Positions 1 through 7,481 of a stretch of DNA of 7,786 nucleotides are shown here, piece by piece (position 1 is the first letter of the stretch; every line of letters begins with the position of its first letter). The position numbers and the translations under genes are program-made. The notes under the pieces are model-generated. The model had not been told where the DNA came from, made no database searches, and saw nothing but the letters and a program-made list of their open reading frames with translations. Source of the stretch: Pseudomonas sp. PGPPP3 (lineage in GTDB: Bacteria; Pseudomonadota; Gammaproteobacteria; Pseudomonadales; Pseudomonadaceae). Location of the stretch: positions 1-7,786 of the forward strand of contig NKIE01000120.1 in assembly GCA_002256055.1 (NCBI GenBank). Reading direction: 5' to 3'.

Positions 1-761
1 CGCATCAATACCGCAATCTCATACAAGCGCTCTCCGGGCGGTTTCATGTGATCGCACCGGACTATCAAGGTTTTGGCAACAGCGACGTCCCGGACCCGGC
101 GACCTATGCCTACACGTTCGACGGTATCTCCGAAACGATGGAGAAATTCCTCGCGGCCAAGGGCTTCGATCATTTTGGCCTGTTCGTTCAGGACTACGGC
201 GGCCCGGTTGGTTTTCGCATTGTCGGACGGCATCCGGAGCTGCTGGATTGGTTGATTATCCAAAACTCCAATGCTTACGAAGAGGGCTTCACGCCGGCGT
301 GGGATGGTTTCCGGGGAGCGCTCTGGAAGAATCGCTCGCCTGAGACGGAGAAGCCCTTGGCGGCGTTTCTCACGCGCGATGCGATCAAGAGTATCTATCT
401 GCATGGTGCAACTCATCCCGAACTGATCAGCCCGGACAACTGGGAATCTGACTACGGGTTCATGCAGCGCCCTGGCGCGGTGCGGTTGAACTTGGACTTG
501 TTCTATGACTACCGCAAAAACGTCGAGCTCTATCCGGTGTGGCAGAAGTTTCTTCGCGAACGCCACCCCAAGACGATCATCTTTTGGGGACAGGACGATG
601 TCTTCTTCACCCCGCAAGGCGGTGAAGCGTTCAAAAAAGATCTCCCCAACGCCGAGATTCACCGTTTGGCGGGCGGACACTTTGCTGTCGAGGATAATCT
701 CGACTACATCGCCTCGAATATGATCCGCTTCTACAACGCAAACGTGGCCAAGAAGCGATAG
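1..761 (+). CDS. Alpha/beta hydrolase, epoxide hydrolase/dehalogenase type (5' end missing)
   Basis: The open frame runs in from the left edge (first complete codon at base 3) with no start codon needed inside the window. A GTG at 48 could be mistaken for the start, but the 15 codons before it read HQYRNLIQALSGRFH, which is normal core sequence just before the VIAPDYQGFGNSD strand-turn, so the gene begins upstream. Numbering from that GTG, the nucleophile elbow is VQDYGG with Asp49. WGQDDVFFT (about 180-188) carries the acid region and GGHFAVED holds the catalytic His211. Asp as nucleophile is known from epoxide hydrolases and haloalkane dehalogenases, which act through an alkyl-enzyme ester. 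The residue after the nucleophile is Tyr rather than the usual Trp, so the substrate is open. The cap domain lies around residues 75-165. The HG-x-P oxyanion motif must lie outside the window. GC3 is about 70% in a sampled stretch. The gene is convergent with the aldo/keto reductase gene. Family is sure, substrate is not. Confidence 0.9.
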   Translation, partial: HQYRNLIQALSGRFHVIAPDYQGFGNSDVPDPATYAYTFDGISETMEKFLAAKGFDHFGLFVQDYGGPVGFRIVGRHPELLDWLIIQNSNAYEEGFTPAWDGFRGALWKNRSPETEKPLAAFLTRDAIKSIYLHGATHPELISPDNWESDYGFMQRPGAVRLNLDLFYDYRKNVELYPVWQKFLRERHPKTIIFWGQDDVFFTPQGGEAFKKDLPNAEIHRLAGGHFAVEDNLDYIASNMIRFYNANVAKKR

Positions 762-780
762 GCGTCTTGAGCGTGTCAAA

Positions 781-818
781 CCGGCTCGGGGGCCCTTTCA
801 TTGGGCTCTCGAGTCCGG
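781..818. terminator. Hairpin between convergent genes, likely bidirectional terminator
   Basis: Bases 781-795 pair with 803-818 around the 7-base loop TTTCATT (796-802). This gives about 15 base pairs with two G-U pairs (as read on the + strand) and one bulged T at 814. The hairpin sits 20 bases after the hydrolase stop and 12 bases after the end of the aldo/keto reductase gene on the other strand. No real T tract follows on the + strand. On the - strand the stem is followed by TTTGAC, a short T run. Position and stem strength suggest a shared transcription end, but the weak T tracts leave room for a simple mRNA 3'-end stabiliser. Confidence 0.6.
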
Positions 819-829
819 CTCGCAACCAC

Positions 830-1699
830 TCACGCGCGGCTTACCGCGTCGAGCTCGGCAAACTCGTCTTCGCTCAGGGTGATGCTGGCGGCGGCGACGT
901 TTTCATCAAGATGTTTGACCCGACTGGTCCCGGGGGTCGGTAGCATCACCGGGCTTCGCTTGAGCAGCCAGGCGATTGCGATTTGACCGGGTGTCACGCC
1001 CTTCGCCTTCGCCAGCTTGTCGACAAGGCCACCCGGTCGCGCGAGGCTGCCCGCGGCGAGCGGATACCAGGGGATGAATCCGATCCCGTTCGCTTCACAA
1101 TAGTCGAGCACGTCCTCATCGGCTCGGTTGCCGAGATTGTAGAGGTTTTGCACGGTCGCGACGGGAAACACCTTGCGTGCCGCCTCGATCTGCTCGACCG
1201 AGACCTGACTGAGGCCGGCGTGACGGATGAAGCCATCATCGATGAAGGACTTTACGACATCGAACTGTTCGTCCTGCGGGACACGCGGATCGATGCGGTG
1301 CAGCTGCCATAGATCGATTCGTTCGACCTTGAGCCGACGCAGGCTCATGCGGACAGCTTGGCGAAGATAGTGCGGGTCGCCGACGATCGGCCACGGGTTG
1401 GGTTCGCCACCCGGCCGCACGAGAGCGCCCTTTGTAGCAACCAGCAGACCGTCATAAGGATACAGCGCTTCGGCGATCAGCTCCTCACTGACGAATGGAC
1501 CATAGCTGTCGGCCGTATCGATGAAGTTCACGCCGATCTCGGTCAACCGCTTCAGCACGCGGAGGGCTTCGGGTCGGTCCTCGGGCTCACCCCAGATGCC
1601 GGGGCCTGTAATCCGCATCGCACCGAAGCCGAGCCGGTTGATTGTCATATCGCCGCCAATGGCAAACGTGCCGGACGGGCGAGCGTCAATCTGTGTCAT
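830..1699 (-). CDS. Aldo/keto reductase, YdbC-like
   Basis: This 289-residue protein is a full-length aldo/keto reductase, a soluble (alpha/beta)8 barrel that reduces carbonyl groups with NADPH. The tetrad is readable: Asp61 and Tyr66 in FIDTADSYG, Lys90 in VATKG, and His134 in WQLHRID. The cofactor phosphate-binding segment is [18 protein letters not shown] (about 253-270). The opening [17 protein letters not shown] and the phrase PGTSxxxHLxEN resemble my memory of Escherichia coli YdbC, an AKR of loosely defined substrate range. The start is well supported, because AAGGAGA at 1706-1712 lies 6 bases before the ATG. The gene sits on the same strand as the SDR and the small frame between them, so a single transcript is plausible. 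No separate promoter was recognised. The physiological substrate cannot be told from sequence. Confidence 0.95.
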   Translation of the reverse strand: MTQIDARPSGTFAIGGDMTINRLGFGAMRITGPGIWGEPEDRPEALRVLKRLTEIGVNFIDTADSYGPFVSEELIAEALYPYDGLLVATKGALVRPGGEPNPWPIVGDPHYLRQAVRMSLRRLKVERIDLWQLHRIDPRVPQDEQFDVVKSFIDDGFIRHAGLSQVSVEQIEAARKVFPVATVQNLYNLGNRADEDVLDYCEANGIGFIPWYPLAAGSLARPGGLVDKLAKAKGVTPGQIAIAWLLKRSPVMLPTPGTSRVKHLDENVAAASITLSEDEFAELDAVSRA

Positions 1700-1728
1700 G
1701 TCGAATCTCCTTACACAGTTGGTTTCAG

Positions 1729-1962
1729 TCAGAAAGGAAGGGCGCGAGGGGTGCGGCGAAGCGAGATCCGATGCTCGGTCGTGGCGCCGTCGATCACGCC
1801 GTGCGCGCCGGAGCGGAACGGGGGGCTCTTCTCGTCGCCGAACGGCACGCTCGCGAAATCGTCGGCCGAGCGCTCGTTGATGTGCTTTGTGGCGAAGCGT
1901 TCGCTGCGGGCGATGCCTGGACTGCCGAGCGATGCTTGACAGTCCCGTTGGCGGGCGGTCAC
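1729..1962 (-). CDS. Possible small protein or gene remnant, unrecognised
   Basis: This 77-codon frame begins with GTG overlapping the SDR stop in a GTGA arrangement, typical of translational coupling. It ends 29 bases before the aldo/keto reductase start. A hand count over the last 60 codons gives G/C at codon positions 1, 2 and 3 of roughly 63, 57 and 87%, the order expected for coding DNA here. An antisense frame shares the same third positions, so the bias is not strand-proof. The sequence is polar, with [14 protein letters not shown] in the middle and a basic end [13 protein letters not shown]. There is no signal peptide, membrane segment or motif I recognise. It could be a real small protein, a decayed fragment of a longer gene, or chance. 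Without this frame, 1700-1958 holds only the AKR ribosome binding site. Confidence 0.3.
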   Translation of the reverse strand: MTARQRDCQASLGSPGIARSERFATKHINERSADDFASVPFGDEKSPPFRSGAHGVIDGATTEHRISLRRTPRALPF

Positions 1963-2822
1963 GCCCAGCTATTGCCGGCCGACGCCTTGTCGTTGAAGTC
2001 GGTCGAGAGGGTCAGGTCATTCCAGGCGTCGTATTCGGCGCGAAGGTCCGACAGCTTGCGGTCGACCAGCGTGCGGGCGTCGGAGCCGAGCAGCAGATGC
2101 GCGGGCGGGTTCTCTGCGTTGGCGATCTTTACGACCGCCTCACCGAGCTTTGCCGGGTCGCCAAGCTGTTTGCCGCTCATCGCGAGGCGCTTCTCGCGCA
2201 ACGGGTCTATCAGGGCGTCATAGTCCGCAATCCGGCGTGGTGCGCGGTTCATTGAGCGTCCCGCCCAGTCGGTCCTGAATGAACCCGGCTCGACGGCAGT
2301 GACGAAGATGCCGAAGCCCTTCACCTCTTTGCCGAGCGCCTCGGAGAGGCCTTCCAAGGCAAACTTCGAACCGTGGTAGAAACTGAGACTCGGCAAGGTA
2401 ATGAGGCCGCCCATCGATGTGATATTGATGATTCTGCCGGCGCGGCGCTGGCGCATGTGGGGCAGCACTGCCTGCGTCACCGCCACGGCTCCGAAGACGT
2501 TCACGTCGAACTGCCGACGAAGGTCCTCGAGCGATGATTCCTCGAAGGTCCCCTCATGGCCGTAACCGGCGTTGTTCACGAGCACGTCGATCGGCCCGAT
2601 CTCGCGTTCGACGCGATCGACGGTCGGATGGATTTTGGCATTGTCGGTGACATCGAGGATGACGCCGTGCGTCCGTCCGGGAGCGACGTTGTCGAACGCC
2701 TTCCGCTGCTCTTCATTGCGGAGCGTGCCGACGACGGTGTCGCCGGCAGCGATGGCAGCGTTGGCGATGGCGCGGCCGAAACCTGTGCTGACGCCGGTGA
2801 TGAACCAGATTTTCTGAGTCAT
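1959..2822 (-). CDS. Short-chain dehydrogenase/reductase (classical SDR)
   Basis: This 287-residue classical SDR is a cytosolic Rossmann-fold oxidoreductase that interconverts alcohols and carbonyls with NAD(P)H. Visible motifs are the cofactor loop TGVSTGFG (9-16), Arg35 in GTLRN, which hints at NADPH, Asp57 in LDVTD, NNAG (83-86), Asn108 in FDVNVFG, Ser136, and the catalytic YHGSK with Tyr149 and Lys153. PGSFRTDW (179-186) follows, as in extended-substrate-loop members. The frame stays open upstream to an ATG at 2942, but that adds 40 basic residues unlike SDRs. The chosen ATG at 2822 gives the normal [10 protein letters not shown] opening and has AGGAGA at 2829-2834, 6 bases upstream. That site lies in one arm of an inverted repeat. 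The gene is probably first in an operon with the aldo/keto reductase. The substrate is unknown. Regulation may act through the leader hairpin or an operator in the divergent gap. Confidence 0.94.
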   Translation of the reverse strand: MTQKIWFITGVSTGFGRAIANAAIAAGDTVVGTLRNEEQRKAFDNVAPGRTHGVILDVTDNAKIHPTVDRVEREIGPIDVLVNNAGYGHEGTFEESSLEDLRRQFDVNVFGAVAVTQAVLPHMRQRRAGRIINITSMGGLITLPSLSFYHGSKFALEGLSEALGKEVKGFGIFVTAVEPGSFRTDWAGRSMNRAPRRIADYDALIDPLREKRLAMSGKQLGDPAKLGEAVVKIANAENPPAHLLLGSDARTLVDRKLSDLRAEYDAWNDLTLSTDFNDKASAGNSWA

Positions 2823-2825
2823 TTG

Positions 2826-2853
2826 AAATCTCCTGTCTCTTGGAAGGAGATTT
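2826..2853 (-). promoter_or_regulatory. Inverted repeat covering the SDR ribosome binding site
   Basis: A perfect 9-base inverted repeat, AAATCTCCT (2826-2834) and AGGAGATTT (2845-2853), is separated by 10 bases. On the - strand mRNA the second arm holds the AGGAGA ribosome binding site of the SDR gene, with 3 bases between arm and ATG. If transcribed, the hairpin would hide the site and lower translation until opened. The same dyad could instead be a repressor operator overlapping the leader. The aldo/keto reductase leader has the same AGGAGATT but no matching upstream arm, so the pairing is specific to the SDR. No transcription start is visible, so it is not proven that both arms are in the mRNA. 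Confidence 0.55.
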
Positions 2854-3170
2854 AGAGGGCGCGACCTCGTAGGATTAGACAGGTAATTCGCGAAAGGTTT
2901 TGAAGTCAGCCTTACGTATCGACGCCGCTCGTCGCGAGCCACACGTCGTTGCGGATGGGAGCGGCGGATGGATGATACGCGATATCGGGACGCCTGTTAT
3001 CGATGTCGCGGGTTCCCATCGCGGTCCACTGGAGCCGCAGAAGCGCTCCCTTCCGGTTGGCTTCAGTAATGAGAAGTATCACTTCAAAGGCTGATGACGT
3101 TTTCCAGAATAGTCGGACGGCCGTTCCATGCCTAACACAAGGACACCATCCCCTCTCATAGGGTGCAATT
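2854..3170. other. Divergent intergenic region between SDR and DMT transporter genes
   Basis: This stretch must contain the promoters for the SDR gene (leftward) and the transporter gene (rightward), but I could not place a -35/-10 pair with confidence. A weak dyad, ATTA-N6-TAAT at 2874-2887, and an ACCT/AGGT pair at 2864-2867 and 2881-2884 lie where an operator for a TetR-like or similar regulator could sit. An 8-base direct repeat GCGGATGG occurs at 2951 and 2964. Open frames across the region (- strand 2912-3346, + strand 2900-3094) show no family features and overlap the transporter start or nothing at all. No regulator gene is present. Confidence 0.45.
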
Positions 3171-4121
3171 ATGTCCGCGACACAACTGCACAAGCTCAAG
3201 AGTGCAATCACAGTATCTCGCAGATATTTCAGGATGCGAGCCGGACTGATGTTTGGATTGTGCGCGGCACTTGGATGGGGTGGGTACCTTGCCGCAACCA
3301 GGCACGCCGTTGCGGAGGGACTCACTTCAAACGATCTGGCGTTCATACGCTATACGACGGCTGGAATTATTCTTGGGCCATGGTTGTTGCTTCACTGGCG
3401 CGATCGATGTTCCGGCCTCAGTTTGTCGAGATCGCTTATTTTGGCGCTCCTTGCTGGACCGCCATTGGTGATGTTGGTCGCTGGCGGTAGCCGGCACGCC
3501 CCATTCGCGACTGGGATGCTGGTCGAACTGGCGGTGTTGGCTGTTGTGGGTATTCTTCTCGCCACATGGTGGCTGGGTGAGAGGCTCGACGCCATACGTG
3601 TAGCCGGTCTTGTCGCTCTCACGGTTCGGATTATCGTCGTCGCGGGTCCCGTGTTCCTGTGTTGTACGTCGCGCAGTTGGATGGGCGTGATCATGTATGC
3701 GGGCGCAGGCTGCATGTTTGCAGCATTCGTCGCTCTCGTCGAAAAATGGCAGATTGAGCCGCTGGCGGCGACGGCTGTCGTGTCAGTGATGTCTGCCTGC
3801 ACTTTTGGTCCATATTATCTCGGTGTTGACGGACTCGGTCGTCTTTCGGGGGTGTCGTTATGGCTCCTTGGAGAGCAGGTCGTCGGCCAGGGTTTGGTCG
3901 CGGGCGTCGTCGCACTAACAGCGTTTTCGCTGTGTGTCCGGCTCGAGGGGATTGTTCGAGCGATGTTGTTTCCGGCACTGACGCCGGCCGCCGGGGTTTT
4001 GTTCGGGAGCAGCCTGACGGGAGAACTGCCGACAATCACCCAGGCTTCCTTTCTTGCATTGAGTGCTCTCGGAGCCCTGTTTTTGCTGGCGGCAAGTCGT
4101 CAACCAAGAACGATGGCGTAG
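3171..4121 (+). CDS. DMT superfamily (EamA-type) membrane transporter
   Basis: This 316-residue protein has ten hydrophobic segments (about residues 25-43, 58-76, 86-104, 112-133, 143-161, 170-190, 197-217, 228-252, 260-281, 291-308), the two-times-five layout of EamA inner-membrane transporters that mostly export metabolites. GLCAALGWGGYLAATRHA near the start, WWLGERL after helix 4, WQIEPLAATAVVSV, and FPALTPAAGVLFGSSLTGELPT near the end are family-like. The ATG at 3171 has only a weak AGGG before it. Met22 (base 3234) also fits, because the membrane part starts there and the first 21 residues are polar and basic. A hand count gives GC3 near 60%, against about 83% in the RND gene, suggesting foreign origin or relaxed selection. 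Helix 4 (HAPFATGMLVELAVLAVV) is unusual for the family as I remember it. The gene is divergent from the SDR gene and convergent with the RND gene. The substrate is unknown. Confidence 0.85.
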   Translation: MSATQLHKLKSAITVSRRYFRMRAGLMFGLCAALGWGGYLAATRHAVAEGLTSNDLAFIRYTTAGIILGPWLLLHWRDRCSGLSLSRSLILALLAGPPLVMLVAGGSRHAPFATGMLVELAVLAVVGILLATWWLGERLDAIRVAGLVALTVRIIVVAGPVFLCCTSRSWMGVIMYAGAGCMFAAFVALVEKWQIEPLAATAVVSVMSACTFGPYYLGVDGLGRLSGVSLWLLGEQVVGQGLVAGVVALTAFSLCVRLEGIVRAMLFPALTPAAGVLFGSSLTGELPTITQASFLALSALGALFLLAASRQPRTMA

Positions 4122-4165
4122 CCCTGTCCTTCCATCTCACCGGCCAGAAACACCATGAACGGGGG

Positions 4166-4190
4166 CGTCGACGTCAGGCGCCCGTCGACG
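4166..4190. terminator. Hairpin in the convergent gap after the transporter gene
   Basis: CGTCGACG occurs at 4166-4173 and again at 4183-4190. As it is self-complementary, the two copies form an 8-bp stem around the 9-base loop TCAGGCGCC. It lies 45 bases after the transporter stop and 93 bases beyond the end of the RND gene on the other strand. No T tract follows on either strand, so terminator function is a guess. A second, weaker dyad, GTCTC (4252-4256) and GAGAC (4263-4267), sits 16 bases after the RND stop. No gene was recognised in 4122-4282. Confidence 0.35.
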
Positions 4191-4282
4191 GCGAGGGAGA
4201 GCGAGCCGTCCTGTCATGGACCGAGGCCCCTCGAACACGCGGATCAGGGAGGTCTCAGTTCCGAGACGTGCTCTGGGCTTGG

Positions 4283-7200
4283 TCACTCAGCGGCCGCAGC
4301 AGGCCGTTCGGCAATGCCTTCTACCTCGGCGCCATGATGAGCGAGCGGACGATCCCCACTCAGCTTGCGAAGCACGACATAGAAGACCGGCGTCAAGAAC
4401 AATCCAAAGAGGGTCACTCCCAGCATTCCGCTGAACACCGTCACGCCCATGACGCGTCGAACCTCTGAGCCTGCGCCGGATGAGAGCACCAGTGGAACCA
4501 CACCCATGATAAAGGCGCAGGACGTCATCAGGATCGGGCGCAGCCGCAGCCGGGCTGCTTCAATCGCCGCCTGGACAGGCGTTCGGCCGGCGAACTCCAG
4601 CTCGCGCGCAAACTCCACGATCAAGATCGCATTCTTTGCCGATAGGCCGATGAGTACGACGAGGCCGATTTGCGTGAAGATGTTGTTGTCGCCTCCCGTC
4701 AACCAGATGCCGGCCAGCGCGGACAGGGCCGCCATCGGCACGATCATCAGGATCGATAGCGGCAGAACCAGGCTCTCGTAGAGCGCGGCCAGAACCATGA
4801 AGACGAGTATCAGGGCGAGCGGGAAAATCCAGATGCTGTTGTTGCCGGTCAGGATCTGCTGATAGGTCAGGTCAGTCCATTCGAAGCTGATTCCAGGCGG
4901 TAACGTTTCGGCCGCAGTTCGCTCGATGGCGGCCTGTGCCTGGCCCGACGAGTAACCCGCAGCAGCCGTCCCGCTGACGTCGGCCGTCGGGAAGCCGTTG
5001 TAACGCATGGCGCGCTCGGGCCCGGCGCTCTGCCGGATCGTCATCAAGGTCGCGAGTGGGATCATCTCGCCCGTGCCGGAGCGTACCTTGAGTGCGCCAA
5101 GGTCTTCCATGGAAGCTCGGAACGGAGCATCAGCTTGTGCCCTTACCGTGTAGGTGCGGCCGAACTGCGTGTAGTCGTTCACATAGAAGCTGCCGAGATA
5201 GACCTGCAGCGTGCTGAAGATGTCCGGGATGGAGACACCGAGTTGGCGTGCCCGTTCGCGATCGACATCGGCATCGACTTGCGGGACGTTCACCTGGAAC
5301 GACGAGAACATGCCGTTTAGCTCCGGTTGTCGGCTCGCTCGTTCGAGAAACGCCTTGACCGCAGCGTCGAGCGCCGCATAGCCCAGAGAGGCGCGGTCCT
5401 CGATCTGGAGCCGGAAGCCACCCGTTGCGCCTAGTCCTCGCACCGGAGGCGGCGGGAAGATGACGATTCGTGCATTCTCGATCTGCGCAAAAGCGACACG
5501 CAGCCGGTCGCGGATCGCAGCAGCGCTCTGGTTGGCGCCGCGCCGCGCGGCAAAGGGCTGCAAATTGATGAAGGCGATGCCGGCATTGGTGCTGTTGAGC
5601 TGGCCATTCACCGAGAGGCCGGGGAAGGCGAGCGAGGCACGAACGTCCGGATCTTTGAGGGCGATCTCGCCCATCTGTCGCACGACATCCTCGCTGCGGT
5701 CGAGGGTCGCCCCATCGGGAAGCGTTGCGCTGGCGATGAGGTACGTGCGGTCCTGCTGAGGGACGAAGCCGCCGGGCACCGTGTGAAATAGCAATGTGGT
5801 CACGACGATGAGGCCGCCATACACCACCAGGACCGATAGGCGCCTTGCGAGGATGCGCTTGACGCCAGCCCCGTAGGCATGGCCGCCGCGGCTAAAGCCC
5901 AGATTAAACCAGCCGAAAAACCGGCCGAACACCCGATCCATCTGGCGCGTCGGCCAATCTTTAGGGGCATCCGGCGCTCTGAGGAGCAGCGCCGCCAGCG
6001 CGGGCGACAATGTCAGCGAGTTGATCGCCGAAATCACCGTGGAGATGGCGATGGTCATCGCGAACTGCCGGTAGAACTGCCCCGTCAAGCCGGTCGTGAA
6101 CGCGAGCGGCACAAACACCGCAACGAGAACAAGCGCGATTGCGATGATCGGCCCTGTAACCTCCCGCATGGCGCGAAGCGCCGCCTCCTTGGGCGTGAGA
6201 CCGGCCTCGATGTTTCGTTCGACGTTCTCGACGACGACGATGGCGTCGTCCACCACGATGCCGATCGCCAGCACCAGACCGAACAGCGTCAGCGCATTAA
6301 TCGAATAGCCCAGCAGCGCCATTACCGCGAACGTTCCGATGATCGACACCGGCACAGCGATCAGCGGGATGATCGATGCGCGCCACGTCTGTAGAAACAG
6401 GATGACGACGAGCACGACCAGCAGCACTGCTTCGAACAGCGTGTGGACGACGGCGTCGATCGAGGCGACGACGAACTGCGTCGGGTCGAAGACGATGCGG
6501 TAGTCCACGCCCGCCGGCATCGTCCGCTTCAATTCGTCCATGACCACGCGGACCTGCCGACCGATCTCGACAGTGTTCGAACCTGGTGCCTGCAGAACGA
6601 ATAGAGCCGCCGCAGGCTGGTTGTCCATCAAGGAGCGCACAGCGTATTCGGCCGAACCGAGCTCGACGCGGGCGACGTCCTTCAACCGTGTAATTGCGCC
6701 ATCGGACGCGGTGCGAACGATGATATTCTCGAACTCCTCCGTGTTGCGAAGGCGCCCCCGGACATTGACGGTGAGTTGCGTCCGAACGCCCTCCGCAGTG
6801 GGCGTCGCGCCCAAGGCACCGCCGGCGGCCTCGACGTTCTCGTTGCGGATCGCCGTCACGACATCGGAAGCCGATAGACCGCGTTCGGCGATCTTCTCGG
6901 GATCGAGCCAGACACGCATCGAATAGTCGCCGGCACCACGGATCATCACCTGGCCGACGCCGGGGATGCGCGCCAAGCGGTCCCGGACATGCAGGAGGGC
7001 ATAGTTGTGCAGGTAGTTCATGTCGTAGCGACCGCCCGGCGAGAACATGTGCACGGTCAACGTGAGGTCCGGCGTGCTTTTGATCGTTGTCACGCCCAGC
7101 CGGCGCACCGCCTCGGGCAGGCGCGCTTCGGCTTGCTGCACGCGGTTTTGCACGAGCTGAGTTGCGAGGTCCGGATCGGTGCCGAGCCGGAAGGTAACGA

Positions 7201-7477
7201 CCAGCGTCATTAACCCATCCGTCGTCGCCTGACTGCTCATGTAGAGCATGTTCTCGACGCCGTTGACAGACTCCTCGATCGGTGTCGCCACCGTCTCGGC
7301 GATCACTGTCGGGCTCGCCCCGGGATAGCGTGCCGTCACGATCACGGTCGGCGGCACAACTTCGGGATATTCAGAAACCGGCAGGTTGGGGATGGCGATC
7401 AACCCGGCAATGAAGATCAAGGCCGAGAGCACGCCCGCGAAGATCGGGCGGTTGATGAAGAAGGGCGAGATGTTCAT
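4283..7477 (-). CDS. RND efflux permease, HAE1 family (MexF/AcrB type)
   Basis: This complete 1064-residue inner-membrane permease is the proton-driven pump part of a tripartite drug efflux system (AcrB has 1049 residues). It starts MNISPFFINRPIFAGVLSALI, the usual N-terminus. The frame stays open 29 codons further upstream into the adaptor gene, but those residues are unlike the family. Twelve helices are visible: one at 11-30, five at 346-499, one at 547-564, and five at 882-1036. Proton relay residues are intact: Asp410 and Asp411 in GIVVDDAIVVVENVER (helix 4), Lys948 in GLSAKNAILIVEF (helix 10), and Arg978 with Thr985 in RLRLRPILMTS (helix 11). SEYPEVVPPTVIV and GVENMLYMSSQATTDG in the porter domain are close to MexF as I recall it. 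The ATG follows the adaptor stop by 4 bases and lacks a clear ribosome binding site, so translation is probably coupled. The short Ala-rich tail is ordinary. No outer-membrane channel gene follows. Family is certain, substrates are not. Confidence 0.97.
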   Translation of the reverse strand: MNISPFFINRPIFAGVLSALIFIAGLIAIPNLPVSEYPEVVPPTVIVTARYPGASPTVIAETVATPIEESVNGVENMLYMSSQATTDGLMTLVVTFRLGTDPDLATQLVQNRVQQAEARLPEAVRRLGVTTIKSTPDLTLTVHMFSPGGRYDMNYLHNYALLHVRDRLARIPGVGQVMIRGAGDYSMRVWLDPEKIAERGLSASDVVTAIRNENVEAAGGALGATPTAEGVRTQLTVNVRGRLRNTEEFENIIVRTASDGAITRLKDVARVELGSAEYAVRSLMDNQPAAALFVLQAPGSNTVEIGRQVRVVMDELKRTMPAGVDYRIVFDPTQFVVASIDAVVHTLFEAVLLVVLVVILFLQTWRASIIPLIAVPVSIIGTFAVMALLGYSINALTLFGLVLAIGIVVDDAIVVVENVERNIEAGLTPKEAALRAMREVTGPIIAIALVLVAVFVPLAFTTGLTGQFYRQFAMTIAISTVISAINSLTLSPALAALLLRAPDAPKDWPTRQMDRVFGRFFGWFNLGFSRGGHAYGAGVKRILARRLSVLVVYGGLIVVTTLLFHTVPGGFVPQQDRTYLIASATLPDGATLDRSEDVVRQMGEIALKDPDVRASLAFPGLSVNGQLNSTNAGIAFINLQPFAARRGANQSAAAIRDRLRVAFAQIENARIVIFPPPPVRGLGATGGFRLQIEDRASLGYAALDAAVKAFLERASRQPELNGMFSSFQVNVPQVDADVDRERARQLGVSIPDIFSTLQVYLGSFYVNDYTQFGRTYTVRAQADAPFRASMEDLGALKVRSGTGEMIPLATLMTIRQSAGPERAMRYNGFPTADVSGTAAAGYSSGQAQAAIERTAAETLPPGISFEWTDLTYQQILTGNNSIWIFPLALILVFMVLAALYESLVLPLSILMIVPMAALSALAGIWLTGGDNNIFTQIGLVVLIGLSAKNAILIVEFARELEFAGRTPVQAAIEAARLRLRPILMTSCAFIMGVVPLVLSSGAGSEVRRVMGVTVFSGMLGVTLFGLFLTPVFYVVLRKLSGDRPLAHHGAEVEGIAERPAAAAE

Positions 7478-7481
7478 AGGA

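Noticed and set aside
48..50. GTG as the start of the alpha/beta hydrolase
   Set aside because: Codons before it continue a normal hydrolase sequence, and starting here would remove the oxyanion region, so the gene is simply cut by the window edge.
1358..1939. 193-codon open frame on the + strand
   Set aside because: It lies antisense to the AKR gene over much of its length and shows no family features. It is open because of the G/C-rich third positions of the real gene.
2823..2942. Longer SDR start at 2942 adding 40 residues
   Set aside because: The extra residues are basic and unlike any SDR N-terminus, while the ATG at 2822 has a well-spaced ribosome binding site and the normal cofactor-fold opening.
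2951..2971. Direct repeat GCGGATGG spaced 13 bases
   Set aside because: Only two short copies occur in G-rich DNA, which is not enough for a tandem repeat or an operator array.
2912..3346. 144-codon - strand frame across the divergent gap
   Set aside because: It runs through the start and first helices of the DMT transporter on the opposite strand and has no recognisable domain or ribosome binding site.
3860..4468. 202-codon + strand frame joining the transporter end to the RND end
   Set aside because: It overlaps two supported genes in other frames, and the part in the gap (4122-4282) is low-complexity Arg/Gly-rich sequence with no family signal.
5879..6394. 171-codon + strand frame rich in Arg and His
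   Set aside because: It is antisense to the RND permease core, including the helix 4 proton relay, and its composition is that of a shadow frame.
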